Source: Ideonella sp. (GTDB lineage Bacteria; Pseudomonadota; Gammaproteobacteria; Burkholderiales; Burkholderiaceae_C). From it: a stretch of 64,000 nucleotides of DNA. This document shows positions 34,470 through 44,529 of the stretch, piece after piece (position 1 is the first letter of the stretch; the number at the start of each line of letters is the position of its first letter). A program made the translations under genes and the position numbers. Location of the stretch: contig JADKIA010000009.1 in the NCBI GenBank assembly GCA_016721465.1, positions 124,001 through 188,000 on the forward strand, written 5' to 3'. Below the pieces are notes generated by a model. The model ran no database searches. It had not been told where the DNA came from and was given only the letters and a program-made list of their open reading frames with translations.

Positions 34470-35705
34470 TCAACGCTTGGCTGCGGCTGCCGCGGCAGCC
34501 GCCTCGCGCAGCTTGTCCTTCTTGCTCTTGCGCTGGCCCTTCACGCCGCCCGTGAGCTGCTGCGGCGTGGCCTGCTCCTTTGGCTCGAATCCGGCGACCT
34601 GCTCGCGCGGCACACGCAGGCCTTGGCGCTTCTCGATCAGGCGGAAATGCGCCTCGGTGGCGGCACTCACGAAACTCACCGCCAGGCCGGGCGCGCCGGC
34701 GCGGCCCGTGCGGCCGATGCGGTGCAGGTGGTCGGACGCAGCGCGCGGCAGGTCGTAGTTCAACACCACCGGCAACCGCGCGATGTGGATGCCACGCGCG
34801 GCCACGTCGGTGGCCACCAGCACCTGCAGACGCCCGGCCTGGAAGTCGGCCAGCGCCTGGCTGCGCGCACCCTGGCTGCGCTCGCCGTGCAGCGCCGCCG
34901 CCCGGATGCCCGCGGCACCCAGCTTGGCCGCCACGTGCTCGGTGGCGTACTGCGTGGCCACGAACACCAGCACGCGCGGCCAGGCTTCGTGTTGGATCAG
35001 GTGACGCAGCAGCGGCGTGCGGCGCGGTGCATCCACTTCGATGCAGCGTTGGGTGATGGCCGGCAGCACGTCGGCATCCGTGGGCACGTCGATCCGCAAC
35101 GGGTCGCGCAACAGCGCATCGGCCAGGCCCTGCAGCGCCGCCGCAAACGTGGCGGAGAACATCAGGTTCTGCCGCTTGGCCGGCAGCAAGGCCAGCACGC
35201 GCGTCAGCTCGTCGGCGAAGCCGGCGTCGAGCAGGCGATCGGCTTCGTCCAGCACCAGCAGCGCCACCTGGTCCAGGCGCAGCGCGTTGTGCTCCACCAG
35301 ATCGAGCAGGCGTCCCGGCGTGGCCACCACCACGTCGGCGCCGCCGCGCAGGCCCATCATCTGCGGGTTGATCGACACGCCGCCGAACAGCACCGCCACC
35401 TTCACCGGGTCGGGCAAGTGCTGCGCCAGCGCGCGCAGCGTGTCGCCCACCTGCGTGGCCAGCTCGCGCGTGGGCACCAGCACCAGCGCCTGGATGCGCC
35501 GCAGCGCGGGGCTGAACAAGCCGTGCAACAGCGGCAGCGCGAAGGCGGCGGTCTTGCCCGAGCCGGTTTGCGCCGTGGCCAGCACATCACGCCCGGCCAG
35601 GATGGCGGGGATCGCCGCCGACTGGATGGGCGTCGGGTCGGCCAGGCCGCTCTCGCGGGCGGCGCGAACCAGGGCCGGCTTCAGGCCGAGGGCGGCAAAG
35701 GGCAT
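34470..35705 (-). CDS. rhlE: DEAD-box RNA helicase, RhlE-like
   Basis: A 411-residue ATP-dependent RNA helicase with all core motifs: Q-motif region LADPTPIQSAAIPAI, motif I ATAQTGSGKT near residue 44, PTRELATQ, VVATPGR, DEAD at LVLDEADRLLDAGF, SAT at MFSATF, and the C-terminal ATDVAARGIHI and HRIGRTGRAG. A short Lys/Ala-rich tail (GQRKSKKDKLREAAAAAAAA) ends it. RhlE-type proteins act in ribosome assembly and RNA decay. It sits between the LacI gene and the ABC operon on the opposite strand, convergent with lacI, and probably has no link to glucan metabolism. Confidence 0.88.
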   Translation of the reverse strand: MPFAALGLKPALVRAARESGLADPTPIQSAAIPAILAGRDVLATAQTGSGKTAAFALPLLHGLFSPALRRIQALVLVPTRELATQVGDTLRALAQHLPDPVKVAVLFGGVSINPQMMGLRGGADVVVATPGRLLDLVEHNALRLDQVALLVLDEADRLLDAGFADELTRVLALLPAKRQNLMFSATFAAALQGLADALLRDPLRIDVPTDADVLPAITQRCIEVDAPRRTPLLRHLIQHEAWPRVLVFVATQYATEHVAAKLGAAGIRAAALHGERSQGARSQALADFQAGRLQVLVATDVAARGIHIARLPVVLNYDLPRAASDHLHRIGRTGRAGAPGLAVSFVSAATEAHFRLIEKRQGLRVPREQVAGFEPKEQATPQQLTGGVKGQRKSKKDKLREAAAAAAAAKR

Positions 35706-35804
35706 GGGGGCTGGCGCTGTGGCGCTTGGAAGGGGATCAGGAGCGAGCGCGCCTGCGCCCACGAATGGCTGCAGTTTAGGCGGCGATCCGGCGATTACCC
35801 CCAA

Positions 35805-35833
35805 TTGACAGTGCTGGACCCGGCTCCTATATT
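35805..35833 (+). promoter_or_regulatory. Sigma-70 promoter of beta-glucan operon
   Basis: TTGACA at 35805-35810 (perfect -35), 17-bp spacer, TATATT at 35828-35833 (5 of 6 match to the -10 consensus), 34 bp upstream of the binding-protein ATG. The expected transcription start is near 35840, inside the adjacent LacI-type palindrome. Confidence 0.75.
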
Positions 35834-35837
35834 GGCG

Positions 35838-35851
35838 TGAAAGCGCTTTCA
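35838..35851. promoter_or_regulatory. LacI-family operator
   Basis: TGAAAGCGCTTTCA is a perfect 14-bp palindrome with the central CG typical of LacI/GalR operators. It lies immediately downstream of the -10 element and spans the predicted start site, so a bound repressor would block initiation. The probable ligand is the LacI-type protein encoded at 33401-34456. Confidence 0.8.
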
Positions 35852-35867
35852 AAATCAATTGAGACCG

Positions 35868-37148
35868 ATGACAACCCCTGCCGACGGCTGGCCCGCACGT
35901 CGCGCGCTGCTGGCTTCCGGCTTGGCGGCCTTGTTCCCGCTGGGCGCGGCTGCGCAGCCCGCCCGCAAGGTGCTCACCGTGGCCGCGTTCCCGCTGGTGG
36001 ACAAGATCGTCGAGGCTGCGCAGGCGCAATGGCGCCAGCGGCACCCCGATGTGGAGCTCAAGGTGTTGAGCCGCCCCTATGGCGATCACCACACCGCGAT
36101 GACCACCGCGCTGTCCACGGCCGTCTACCTGCCCGACGTGATGGCGCTGGAGCAGAGCTACGTGGGTCGATTCGCGCAGGGCACGGGCCTGGACGACCTG
36201 AGCCGCGCGCCCTTCGACATCGCCCGCCACCGCGCGCACTACGCCCCCTACGCCTACGACCAGGCCACCACGCGCGGTGGCGCCGTGGTGGCCGCCCCGG
36301 CCGACATCGGCCCGGGCACCCTGCTCTACCGCACCGATGTGCTGGCCAAGGCCGGCGTCCAACCCGAAGACCTCACCCGCTCGTGGGACAGCTATGTCGA
36401 GGCCGGCATCCAGATCAAGCGCAAGACCGGCGCCTTCCTGATCGGCAACGTGCAGGCGGTGAAGAACATCCTGATGCGATCGGGCGCCAGGCCCGGCGAG
36501 GGCCTGTACTTCGACAAGGACTCGCGCGTGCTGGTCAACACGCCGCGCTTCGTGCGTGCCTTCGAAGTGGCGCGCAAGCTGCGGCAGCACCAGCTCGACG
36601 CGCGCGTGGGCGAATGGACCAACGATTGGGCCGAGGGCTTCAAGCGCGGCACACTGGCCACCGAGATGAGCGGCGCCTGGCTGGTGGGCCAGCTCAACAA
36701 CTGGGTGGCGCCCGACACCCGAGGCCTGTGGCGCGCCTCGCAACTGCCCGAAAACGCCTACGCCGCCTACGGTGGTGCCTTCTATGCCGTGCCGCGGCAT
36801 TCCGCGCCGGAAAACAAGGCGCTGGCCTGGGACTTCATCCAGATGATGACGCTGGACCGCGAGCGCCAGTTCGCGGCTTTCAAATCGCAGGACGCCTTCC
36901 CGGCGCTGGTCGATTGCTACGACGACCCGTTCTTCGACGAACCGCTGCCCTTCCTCGGCGGGCAGCGGGCGCGCCTGCTGTGGCGCGAGGCCGCACGGCG
37001 CATCATGGCCATGCCGGTGCACAAGCAGACCACCTTTGCCGACGAGGTGATCACCACCGAGCTCGACCACGTCCTCGACCGCGGCAAGCCCATCCCCCTG
37101 GCCCTGGCCGATGCCGAGCGCCTGATCGCGCGGCGCGCACACCGCTGA
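35868..37148 (+). CDS. ABC transporter substrate-binding protein, family 1 (oligosaccharide)
   Basis: A 426-residue sugar-type binding protein (SBP_bac_1) with a Sec signal peptide (RRALLASGLAALFPLGAAAQ, cleavage expected near residue 30). The mature part has the family's LPDVMALEQSYVGRFAQGTGLDDL, an ALWLVGQ-like GAWLVGQLNNW and the FYAVPRHSAPENKALAWDFI block. It delivers oligosaccharides to the permeases encoded next. ATG at 35868 follows the promoter and operator by under 35 bp. It is the first gene of a run in which every junction overlaps or is under 5 bp, ending with the GH16 gene. Ligand specificity for beta-1,3-gluco-oligosaccharides is inferred from the two hydrolases. Confidence 0.88.
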   Translation: MTTPADGWPARRALLASGLAALFPLGAAAQPARKVLTVAAFPLVDKIVEAAQAQWRQRHPDVELKVLSRPYGDHHTAMTTALSTAVYLPDVMALEQSYVGRFAQGTGLDDLSRAPFDIARHRAHYAPYAYDQATTRGGAVVAAPADIGPGTLLYRTDVLAKAGVQPEDLTRSWDSYVEAGIQIKRKTGAFLIGNVQAVKNILMRSGARPGEGLYFDKDSRVLVNTPRFVRAFEVARKLRQHQLDARVGEWTNDWAEGFKRGTLATEMSGAWLVGQLNNWVAPDTRGLWRASQLPENAYAAYGGAFYAVPRHSAPENKALAWDFIQMMTLDRERQFAAFKSQDAFPALVDCYDDPFFDEPLPFLGGQRARLLWREAARRIMAMPVHKQTTFADEVITTELDHVLDRGKPIPLALADAERLIARRAHR

Positions 37149-37150
37149 AC

Positions 37151-38059
37151 ATGGTCCGCCCCCGCTCGTTCCGCCTCTCGCCCCGCTGGGCGCCGTATGT
37201 GTTCATCAGCCCCTTCCTGCTGCTGTTCGGCGTCTTCGGCGTGTTCCCGCTGCTGTTCTCGCTGGTGCTGGCCTTTCAGACCTGGGAGCCCACCAGCGGC
37301 CTGGGCGCCATGCAGTTCGTGGGCCTGGACAACTTCGCCTTTGCACTCGGCGACGAGTGGTTCTGGAAATCGCTGAAGAACACGCTCTGGCTGGCCGTGG
37401 CCACCGGCGTGCCGCAGCACCTGGTGGCCATCCCGCTGGCGGTGTTCATCCACACCTCCTTCAAGACCTTGCGTGATGGCATGGTGGGGGCGTACTTCCT
37501 GCCCTACATCACCTCCACCGTGGCCATCGCCATCATGTTCAGCTCGCTGTTCTCGCGCGACTATGGCCTGGTGAACACCGGCCTGGGCCTGTTCGGCGTG
37601 TCGCCCATCGACTGGCTCAACCAGCCCGGCACGCTCAAGCCCGCGGTCGCGCTGATCATCTTCTGGCGCTACCTGGGTTTCAACGTGGTGCTGTACCTGG
37701 CCGCGCTGCAGACCATCCCCAAGGACTTGTACGAGGCCGCCACGATGGACGGCGCCGGCCGCCTGCAGCAGTTCTTCCACATCACCCTGCCCAGCCTGAA
37801 ACCCATGGTCTATTTCGGCGTGATGCTCAGCATCATCGGCGGGCTGCAGATCTTCGAGGAACCCTTCATCCTCACCAACGGCAAAGGCGGCTCCGACCAG
37901 GCGGTGATGACCTCGGCCGTCTACCTCTACCGCATGGCTTTCGATTTCAATGACTTCGGCGGCTCGAGCGCGATGAGCTGGATCCTGTTTGCCGTGGTGG
38001 CGCTGATGACCTGGCTCACCAACCGGGCCTTCCATCCCAAGAAGAAGGCTGCGAAATGA
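37151..38059 (+). CDS. ABC sugar permease (MalF/UgpA type)
   Basis: A 302-residue integral membrane permease with six helices. The EAA loop that docks the ATPase is EAATMDGAGRLQQFFHITLP near residue 200. The N-terminal hydrophobic block PYVFISPFLLLFGVFGVFPL is typical of the sugar (CUT1) type. It starts 2 bp after the binding-protein stop and overlaps the second permease gene by four bases. Confidence 0.92.
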   Translation: MVRPRSFRLSPRWAPYVFISPFLLLFGVFGVFPLLFSLVLAFQTWEPTSGLGAMQFVGLDNFAFALGDEWFWKSLKNTLWLAVATGVPQHLVAIPLAVFIHTSFKTLRDGMVGAYFLPYITSTVAIAIMFSSLFSRDYGLVNTGLGLFGVSPIDWLNQPGTLKPAVALIIFWRYLGFNVVLYLAALQTIPKDLYEAATMDGAGRLQQFFHITLPSLKPMVYFGVMLSIIGGLQIFEEPFILTNGKGGSDQAVMTSAVYLYRMAFDFNDFGGSSAMSWILFAVVALMTWLTNRAFHPKKKAAK

Positions 38060-38880
38060 GCCGAGACCGAGCCACCGTCTGGTCGGCCTACCTGCTGGTG
38101 GGCCTGGGCGCGCTGCTGATGCTGGCCCCGTTCTACTTCATGTTCGTGTTCGCCACGCACACGCGCACGGAAATCTTCAGCCAGCCGCTTCCGCTGTTCT
38201 TCAGCGACGCGTTCATGGACAACCTGAAGATCCTGATGACCCGCCTGCCGTTCTGGAAGAACGTGGGCTGGAGCCTGTACGTGGCGCTGGCCTCGACCGC
38301 GCTCACGCTGTTCTTCTGCTCGATGGGTGGCTACGCGTTCGCGATGTTCGAGTTCCGCTACAAGAACGCGCTGTTCACGCTGGTGATGGCCACCATGCTG
38401 CTGCCGTCGTTCATGAGCATGATCCCCAGCTTCATGATCATGGCCGCGCTCGGCTGGATCGACCAGCACCGCGCGCTGTACATCCCCGGTGCAGCCAGCG
38501 CCTTCGGCATCTTCCTGATGCGCCAGTTTGCCTCCACCGCCGTGCCCAAGGACCTGATCGAGGCCGCACGCATGGACGGCTGTGGCGAGTTCGCCGTCTA
38601 CTGGCGCATCGTGCTGCCGCTGCTCAAGCCGGCGCTGGGCACGCTGGGCCTGATCACCTTCATCGGCAGCTGGAACAACTTCATCGGCCCGCTGATCGTC
38701 ATGCGCAGCGCCGACAACTTCACCCTGCCGCTGGCCCTGCGCAGCATCCAGAACCCCGAGAACACCGAGTGGGGCGCACTGATGGCCGGCTCGGCCATCG
38801 CCACGCTGCCGCTGCTGGTGCTGTTCGTCATCTTCTCGCGGCAGCTCATTGCCGGCTTGACCGCCGGTGCGGTGAAGTGA
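38056..38880 (+). CDS. ABC sugar permease (MalG/UgpE type)
   Basis: A 274-residue partner permease with six helices and an EAA loop at EAARMDGCGEFAVYWRIVLP near residue 177. The ending VILFSRQLIAGLTAGAVK-like pattern (FSRQLIAGLTAGAVK) is the hallmark of the CUT1 MalG type. The start overlaps the previous gene by ATGA and the stop overlaps the GH1 start by one base (TGATG). Confidence 0.92.
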   Translation: MSRDRATVWSAYLLVGLGALLMLAPFYFMFVFATHTRTEIFSQPLPLFFSDAFMDNLKILMTRLPFWKNVGWSLYVALASTALTLFFCSMGGYAFAMFEFRYKNALFTLVMATMLLPSFMSMIPSFMIMAALGWIDQHRALYIPGAASAFGIFLMRQFASTAVPKDLIEAARMDGCGEFAVYWRIVLPLLKPALGTLGLITFIGSWNNFIGPLIVMRSADNFTLPLALRSIQNPENTEWGALMAGSAIATLPLLVLFVIFSRQLIAGLTAGAVK

Positions 38881-40322
38881 TGCCACTCGCCGCGCCCGAA
38901 CCCAGGCCCGACCCCATGCTCCATCCCCAGCCGTCCCCGATGTCCGCGCCGAATGCCGTGAACGAACCGACCCACCGCTTTCCGGCCGACTTCGTCTGGG
39001 GCGTGGCCACCAGCGCCTATCAGATCGAAGGCGCGTCCACGGCCGATGGCAAGGGGCCATCGATCTGGGACACCTTCTGCCGCCAGCCCGGCGCGATCGC
39101 CGACGGCAGCCATGGCGACGTGGCCTGCGATCACTACCACCGGCTGGACGCCGATCTCGACCTGATCGCCTCGCTGGGCGTGGACGCCTACCGCTTTTCG
39201 GTGTCCTGGCCGCGGGTGCAGCCCAGCGGCTTTGGCGCCTGGAACACCAAGGGCCTCGACTTCTACGAGCGCCTGGTCGACGGCTTGCTGGCCCGGCGCC
39301 TGAAGCCCTGCTTGACCCTCAACCACTGGGACCTGCCGCAGGCCCTGCAGGACCAGGGCGGCTGGGCTGCGCGCGACACCGTGCACCGTTTCGTCGACTA
39401 CGCGCAGGGCATCCAGCGCCGCCTGGGCGACCGCCTGGCCTCCATCACCACGCACAACGAGCCCTGGGTGGTGGCCACGCTGGGCCACGAGACCGGCGTG
39501 TTCGCGCCCGGTATCCGTGATCGCGCGGTCGCCATGCAGGTCTCGCACCACCTGCTGCTGAGCCATGGGCTGGCGCTGCAGGCGCTGCGCGCGGCCGGCG
39601 CGAAGGCGCCGCTGGGCATCGTGCTCAACCTCGCGCCGGTGCAGCCGGCCACCGATTCGCCCGAAGACCACGCCTTGGCGAAGCTCGAAGACGGCCGCCT
39701 GCTGCGCTGGTACATGGACCCGCTGCTGTGCGCCACCTACCCCACCGACGTGCTGGCACACCTGGGCCGCGACGTGCCGCGCATCGAGCACGGCGACCTG
39801 CAGGCCATCGCCACGCCGATGGACTTCATGGGCATCAACTACTACACGCGCACGGTGGTCAGCGCCGGTGCGCCCTTCGACGTGAAGACCAGCGGCCTGC
39901 CGCTCACCGACATGGGCTGGGAGGTCTATCCACAGGGCCTCACCGAGCTGCTGCTGCGCCTGCATGCCGATTACCCCGTGCCACCGCTGTACATCACCGA
40001 GAACGGCGGCGCCTTCCCCGACCCCCTGCGGGACGGGCTGGTGCGGGACGCTGACCGAACGCGCTATCTGGCCGATCACATTGCCGCCGTCGGCGAGGCC
40101 CTGCGGCGCGGCGTGCCGATGGCCGGCTACATGGTGTGGAGCCTGATGGACAACTTCGAATGGGCCTCGGGCTACGCGAAGCGCTTCGGCATCGTGCACG
40201 TCGACTACGCCACGCAGCGCCGCACGCTCAAGGACAGCGCGCACTGGTACCGGCAGTTCCTGCAGCGTCAACGCGATGGGCATGCGGCATCGGCCCGCAC
40301 CGGTGCCACACAAGGGGCATGA
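38880..40322 (+). CDS. GH1 beta-glucosidase
   Basis: A 480-residue glycoside hydrolase family 1 enzyme. The acid/base glutamate is Glu194 in THNEPWVV and the nucleophile is Glu374 in YITENGG; the N-terminal signature FVWGVATSAYQIEGA is also present. No signal peptide, so it acts in the cytoplasm on imported oligosaccharides, releasing glucose. The start at 38880 overlaps the permease stop; ATG codons at 38916 and 38940 are alternatives, since the first ~30 residues are Pro-rich and not conserved. It sits between the permease genes and the ATPase gene of the same transporter, which ties it to that uptake route. Confidence 0.93.
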   Translation: MPLAAPEPRPDPMLHPQPSPMSAPNAVNEPTHRFPADFVWGVATSAYQIEGASTADGKGPSIWDTFCRQPGAIADGSHGDVACDHYHRLDADLDLIASLGVDAYRFSVSWPRVQPSGFGAWNTKGLDFYERLVDGLLARRLKPCLTLNHWDLPQALQDQGGWAARDTVHRFVDYAQGIQRRLGDRLASITTHNEPWVVATLGHETGVFAPGIRDRAVAMQVSHHLLLSHGLALQALRAAGAKAPLGIVLNLAPVQPATDSPEDHALAKLEDGRLLRWYMDPLLCATYPTDVLAHLGRDVPRIEHGDLQAIATPMDFMGINYYTRTVVSAGAPFDVKTSGLPLTDMGWEVYPQGLTELLLRLHADYPVPPLYITENGGAFPDPLRDGLVRDADRTRYLADHIAAVGEALRRGVPMAGYMVWSLMDNFEWASGYAKRFGIVHVDYATQRRTLKDSAHWYRQFLQRQRDGHAASARTGATQGA

Positions 40323-40323
40323 C

Positions 40324-41372
<1,049 letters not shown>

Positions 41373-41376
<4 letters not shown>

Positions 41377-42263
41377 AGGCCAGCGTCACCCAAAAGACGA
41401 TTCGACAGGCCCGGGCCGTGCTGGCCCTGGGCAGCCTGCTGGCCCTGGCCGCCTGCGGCGGAACCGCCCTCACCACCATGACCCAAGCCACCTCAGAACC
41501 CTTCGCCGGCCTACCTGCCCTGGTGGTGCCTGCCGGCTACCGCCTGGTGTGGGCCGACGAGTTCAACACCGATGGCTTGCCCGACCCCGCCAAGTGGAGC
41601 TTCGACACCGAGCGCAATAAGGACGGCTGGTACAACCACGAGCGCCAGTACTACAGCCGCGACCGCGTCGAGAACGCGGTGGTGCAAGGCGGCAGGCTGC
41701 GCATCACCGCCCGCAAGGAAGCCTTGAGCGGCGCGCCCGACTGGGGCGGCCAGCCCTACACCTCGGCCCGCCTGCTCACCCGCGGCAAGGCCGCGTGGAC
41801 CTATGGCTTCTTCGAGGTGCGTGCCAAGCTGCCCTGCGGCAAAGGCACCTGGCCGGCGATCTGGACCCTGGGCACCGGCGGCCGCTGGCCCGAAGACGGC
41901 GAGCTCGACATCCTGGAGCAGATCGGCCACCGCCCTGACCGCATCTTCAGCACCGTGCACATGGCCGCCGGCTTTGGCGGCAAGGGTTCAGGCACCGAGG
42001 TCGGCCGGCCGGGCGTGTGCGACGGCTTTCACAACTACCAGATGCTGTGGACCGCCGGCGAGATCCGCTTCGCCATGGACGGCGTCGTGCACCACGTTTA
42101 CGCCAACCCCAAGACCGGCAACGCCGCCTGGCCCTTCGACGCGCCGCAATACCTGTTGCTCAACCTGGCCATCGGCGGTGACCTGGGTGGCGAGGTGGAC
42201 GAGGGCATGTTCCCCCGCATTTTCGAGATCGAGTACGTGCGGGTCTACCAGGCCGGGCGCTGA
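41373..42263 (+). CDS. GH16 endo-beta-1,3-glucanase (laminarinase-like) lipoprotein
   Basis: A 296-residue glycoside hydrolase of family 16. The catalytic motif ExDxxE is at Glu177, Asp179 and Glu182 (DGELDILEQIG), with the family's LVWADEFNTDG and YGFFEVRAKLPCGKGTWPAIW. The N-terminus carries a lipoprotein signal (LGSLLALAACGG, Cys28), placing it on a membrane outside the cytoplasm, where it can cut long beta-1,3 (or mixed-link) glucan into importable pieces. The start is GTG at 41373, overlapping the ATPase stop. Laminarin is the most likely substrate, but lichenan-type glucan is possible. Confidence 0.9.
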
Positions 42264-42363
42264 ATGGCGTCGTCTTGCCAAGAGGCGGCGTCGATGCCGC
42301 TGCGGTCGGTCGCCGTGGCCGGCCAACGACCCGTTGCGCCGGCGTCTGGGTCAGAGAACTGCA

Positions 42364-43149
42364 TCAACTCAATCCGCTCGCCAGTCCCACACCAATGAGC
42401 ACCATCAGCGCGGCGACGGCCAACTCGACAAAGCGCAGCGTGACCTTCTTGAGCAGACGTTTCCCGAAATAGGCCCCCAGGAATGCCGAGAGCGTGGCGG
42501 CCGCCACCGTGTAGCCTGCGCGGCTGTCCATCTGGTTGGCCCAGGTCGCGTGCAGCGCAAGACCGTACACCGCCAGCCTCAGGCTATCGACCATCACGGC
42601 GCACACCGCGCTGGTTCCCACATAGGACTCCTTGGACAGCCCGGCCTTGACGAGAAAGGCCGACCGCAGTGCGCCCTGGTTGCCGGACAGCCCGCCAAAG
42701 AACCCCGAGATCAGGCCCCCCACCGAGAGCCAGCGGGGAGAAAACGCCATCCTTGCAAAGGCCGGGGACAACTCCAGCAGCGCGAACGCGGCGATCACCA
42801 CGCCGATCGAGGCCTTGACCGGCGTGATCTCATGGGCTCGCCCCATCCACTCGTAGCCATACCAGGGCGCCATCGCCGACACCTTGGACAGCATCGTGGC
42901 GCCGAGGATCGCAGCCAGGGCCGCGGGCAGGCCAAAGCGCTTGACCACGGCCCAGTCGGCGTCGCGTCCGACCAGCCCGATCTTGAACAGGTTGTTGGCC
43001 AGGTGCACGACGGCCGTCATGGCAATGGCCGTGGCCACCGGAAAGAACAGGGCGAAGACCGGTGTCAGGATCGTGCCGAGCCCGAAGCCGGAAAACAGGG
43101 TCAGCCCGGAGGCGATCAGCGCACTGACGCAAATGACGAGGAAATCCAT
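42364..43149 (-). CDS. TauE/SafE family sulfite exporter-like membrane protein
   Basis: A 261-residue membrane protein with about eight helices, family TauE/SafE (formerly DUF81). It shows the two-fold repeat of the family: an N-terminal FSGFGLGTILTPVFALF-like block and a C-terminal LISGFFGGLSGNQGALRSAFL. Relatives export sulfite, sulfoacetate or other small organosulfur anions, but many have no known substrate. The start ATG at 43149 was chosen for its GGGGGA site and direct entry into helix 1. It lies 95 bp downstream of the ethylbenzene-dehydrogenase-like lipoprotein gene on the same strand and may belong to the same sigma-54 transcript. Confidence 0.88.
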   Translation of the reverse strand: MDFLVICVSALIASGLTLFSGFGLGTILTPVFALFFPVATAIAMTAVVHLANNLFKIGLVGRDADWAVVKRFGLPAALAAILGATMLSKVSAMAPWYGYEWMGRAHEITPVKASIGVVIAAFALLELSPAFARMAFSPRWLSVGGLISGFFGGLSGNQGALRSAFLVKAGLSKESYVGTSAVCAVMVDSLRLAVYGLALHATWANQMDSRAGYTVAAATLSAFLGAYFGKRLLKKVTLRFVELAVAALMVLIGVGLASGLS

Positions 43150-43178
43150 GGCTTGTCCCCCGTGGGGCTGGCCGTCGG

Positions 43179-43202
43179 CCATGCCGAACCGGCTTGGCAT
43201 GG
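43179..43202 (-). other. Stem-loop between the lipoprotein and TauE genes
   Basis: CCATGCC (43179-43185) and GGCATGG (43196-43202) form a 7-bp stem with a 10-base loop in the 95-bp gap. No T-tract follows. It could be a partial terminator or an mRNA stability element. Confidence 0.3.
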
Positions 43203-43244
43203 CAAGCAGGCTGGCGACGGTGGTCGCCCGCCCGCTTTCAGGAC

Positions 43245-44327
43245 TTACTTCTTGCCGAAGCTCAGGTACATCGGGTCGTCGGAGGTGGCGTGGCGGACCT
43301 GGGCGTTGTCAAACGCGGCAAAGCCAAAGCCATAGCGCGCGCCGAGATCGGCGAACTGCACGTCGAACTTGCTGCCCGTCACCAGCTTGCGGCTGATCAC
43401 CGAGGTGTGCATGCCGTTGGCGTAGCTGTTGGCGACCTTGACGTCACCCGCGTCGGTCCCGGCCTGCGAATTGATGATGATCGAGGCCACTTCATCGCCC
43501 GCCTTGAACTTGCTGTCGTCAAAGGGAACCTCGTCACCTTTCTTGATGTAGTAGGTGCCGCCGGCATTGGCGGGCTTGTTGTCACGGTTCATGAACGCCG
43601 GCTTGCCATTGACCAGGGCGATGTTGGTGTATTCACTGGGGCCCGGGTCGCCCTTGCGGCCGGCATTGGGTGCGGTCTTCGCATCGAAACGCGTGTCGTC
43701 GGTGTACTGGTCGTGCACCAGGCCCCAGGGGCCGGTGCGAACGCCCTTCATGTGCCACATGTCCAGCAGCTGGCCGGGCAGGTTGGTGTACTTGTTGCCA
43801 TAGGGCTTGCCTTGCCCCTCGTGGCAGGCCATGGCGCAGCCTTCCTTGTCGAATGGCTTGGCCGTCGCCTCGTTCGTTGGCCACAGCATGGCCCACTTGT
43901 CTTCGTAGTACATGTTGTCGTCGCCGCCCTTGTCGGCCGGGTCGACCAGCTTCTTCCAGGAGCCATCCGCCTGCTTCTGGTACGGAAAGCGACGCACGGA
44001 ATTGGTCGGGTCCTTGTACTGGATCAGCATGTAGAGCATGTCGGCGGTGTAGGCGGCTTTCAGCGTGACCTTGGTCTCGCCCTTTTCGCCGGGCTTGGCA
44101 CCGAAGTTGACGCCACCCGTCAGGTCCGCCGTCAATGGGCGCGCATTGGCCCAGACCGGGTCGGCCGCGCCGGCGGCCAGATTGGGTGCGGTGCTCACGA
44201 AGGTGGCGACCAGGGTGTCCTTTGCTGCCGGACCCGCCATGGTCTTGTCGGAGACCGAGCCGCAACCAAAGAGCGTCAGCGTGGCCAGGCTTGCGGCGGA
44301 GGCCGTGAGGAGGAGCGATTTGTTCAT
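43245..44327 (-). CDS. Ethylbenzene dehydrogenase gamma-like haem-binding lipoprotein
   Basis: A 360-residue exported protein. A lipoprotein signal (TLTLFGC, Cys22) is followed by a domain resembling the haem-b-binding gamma subunit of ethylbenzene dehydrogenase and other DMSO-reductase family enzymes (PF09459 type): AAYTADMLYMLIQYKDPTNS, WAMLWP, LLDMWHMKGVRTGPWG and the terminal RYGFGFAAFDNAQVRHATSD. Residues 164-169 read CAMACH, a CX3CH arrangement instead of the standard CXXCH haem-c motif. No molybdenum catalytic subunit is nearby, so it may act alone as an electron-transfer or sensing protein. The ATG at 44327 was chosen for the signal peptide. A strong sigma-54 promoter lies 76-90 bp upstream. 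Confidence 0.75.
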   Translation of the reverse strand: MNKSLLLTASAASLATLTLFGCGSVSDKTMAGPAAKDTLVATFVSTAPNLAAGAADPVWANARPLTADLTGGVNFGAKPGEKGETKVTLKAAYTADMLYMLIQYKDPTNSVRRFPYQKQADGSWKKLVDPADKGGDDNMYYEDKWAMLWPTNEATAKPFDKEGCAMACHEGQGKPYGNKYTNLPGQLLDMWHMKGVRTGPWGLVHDQYTDDTRFDAKTAPNAGRKGDPGPSEYTNIALVNGKPAFMNRDNKPANAGGTYYIKKGDEVPFDDSKFKAGDEVASIIINSQAGTDAGDVKVANSYANGMHTSVISRKLVTGSKFDVQFADLGARYGFGFAAFDNAQVRHATSDDPMYLSFGKK

Positions 44328-44402
44328 GGCGAGTTCCTGTCGAGGTTGAGAGTCAGGGCCAGTGGGTCGGAACGACTTCCGCTGGTTCTGGTCACACTCT
44401 CC

Positions 44403-44417
44403 GCAAGCTGCGTGCCA
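44403..44417 (-). promoter_or_regulatory. Sigma-54 (-24/-12) promoter of the haem-lipoprotein gene
   Basis: On the minus strand the sequence is TGGCACGCAGCTTGC, a complete match to the TGGCACRNNNNTTGC consensus apart from C at the R position, with GG and GC in -24/-12 spacing. Transcription would start near 44391, giving a leader of about 64 bases before the ATG at 44327. The gene immediately upstream encodes a sigma-54 activator. Confidence 0.8.
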
Positions 44418-44529
44418 ATCTGTGCAGCGACCCGCTTCCGAGGCCACGCCCTGCGCTCAAGGCGACAGGGGCCGCTTTCGGCCGCGTTGGCGCCGGGTCA
44501 GCGCGGGCCCCTTGTCATCACGCTGCCAT

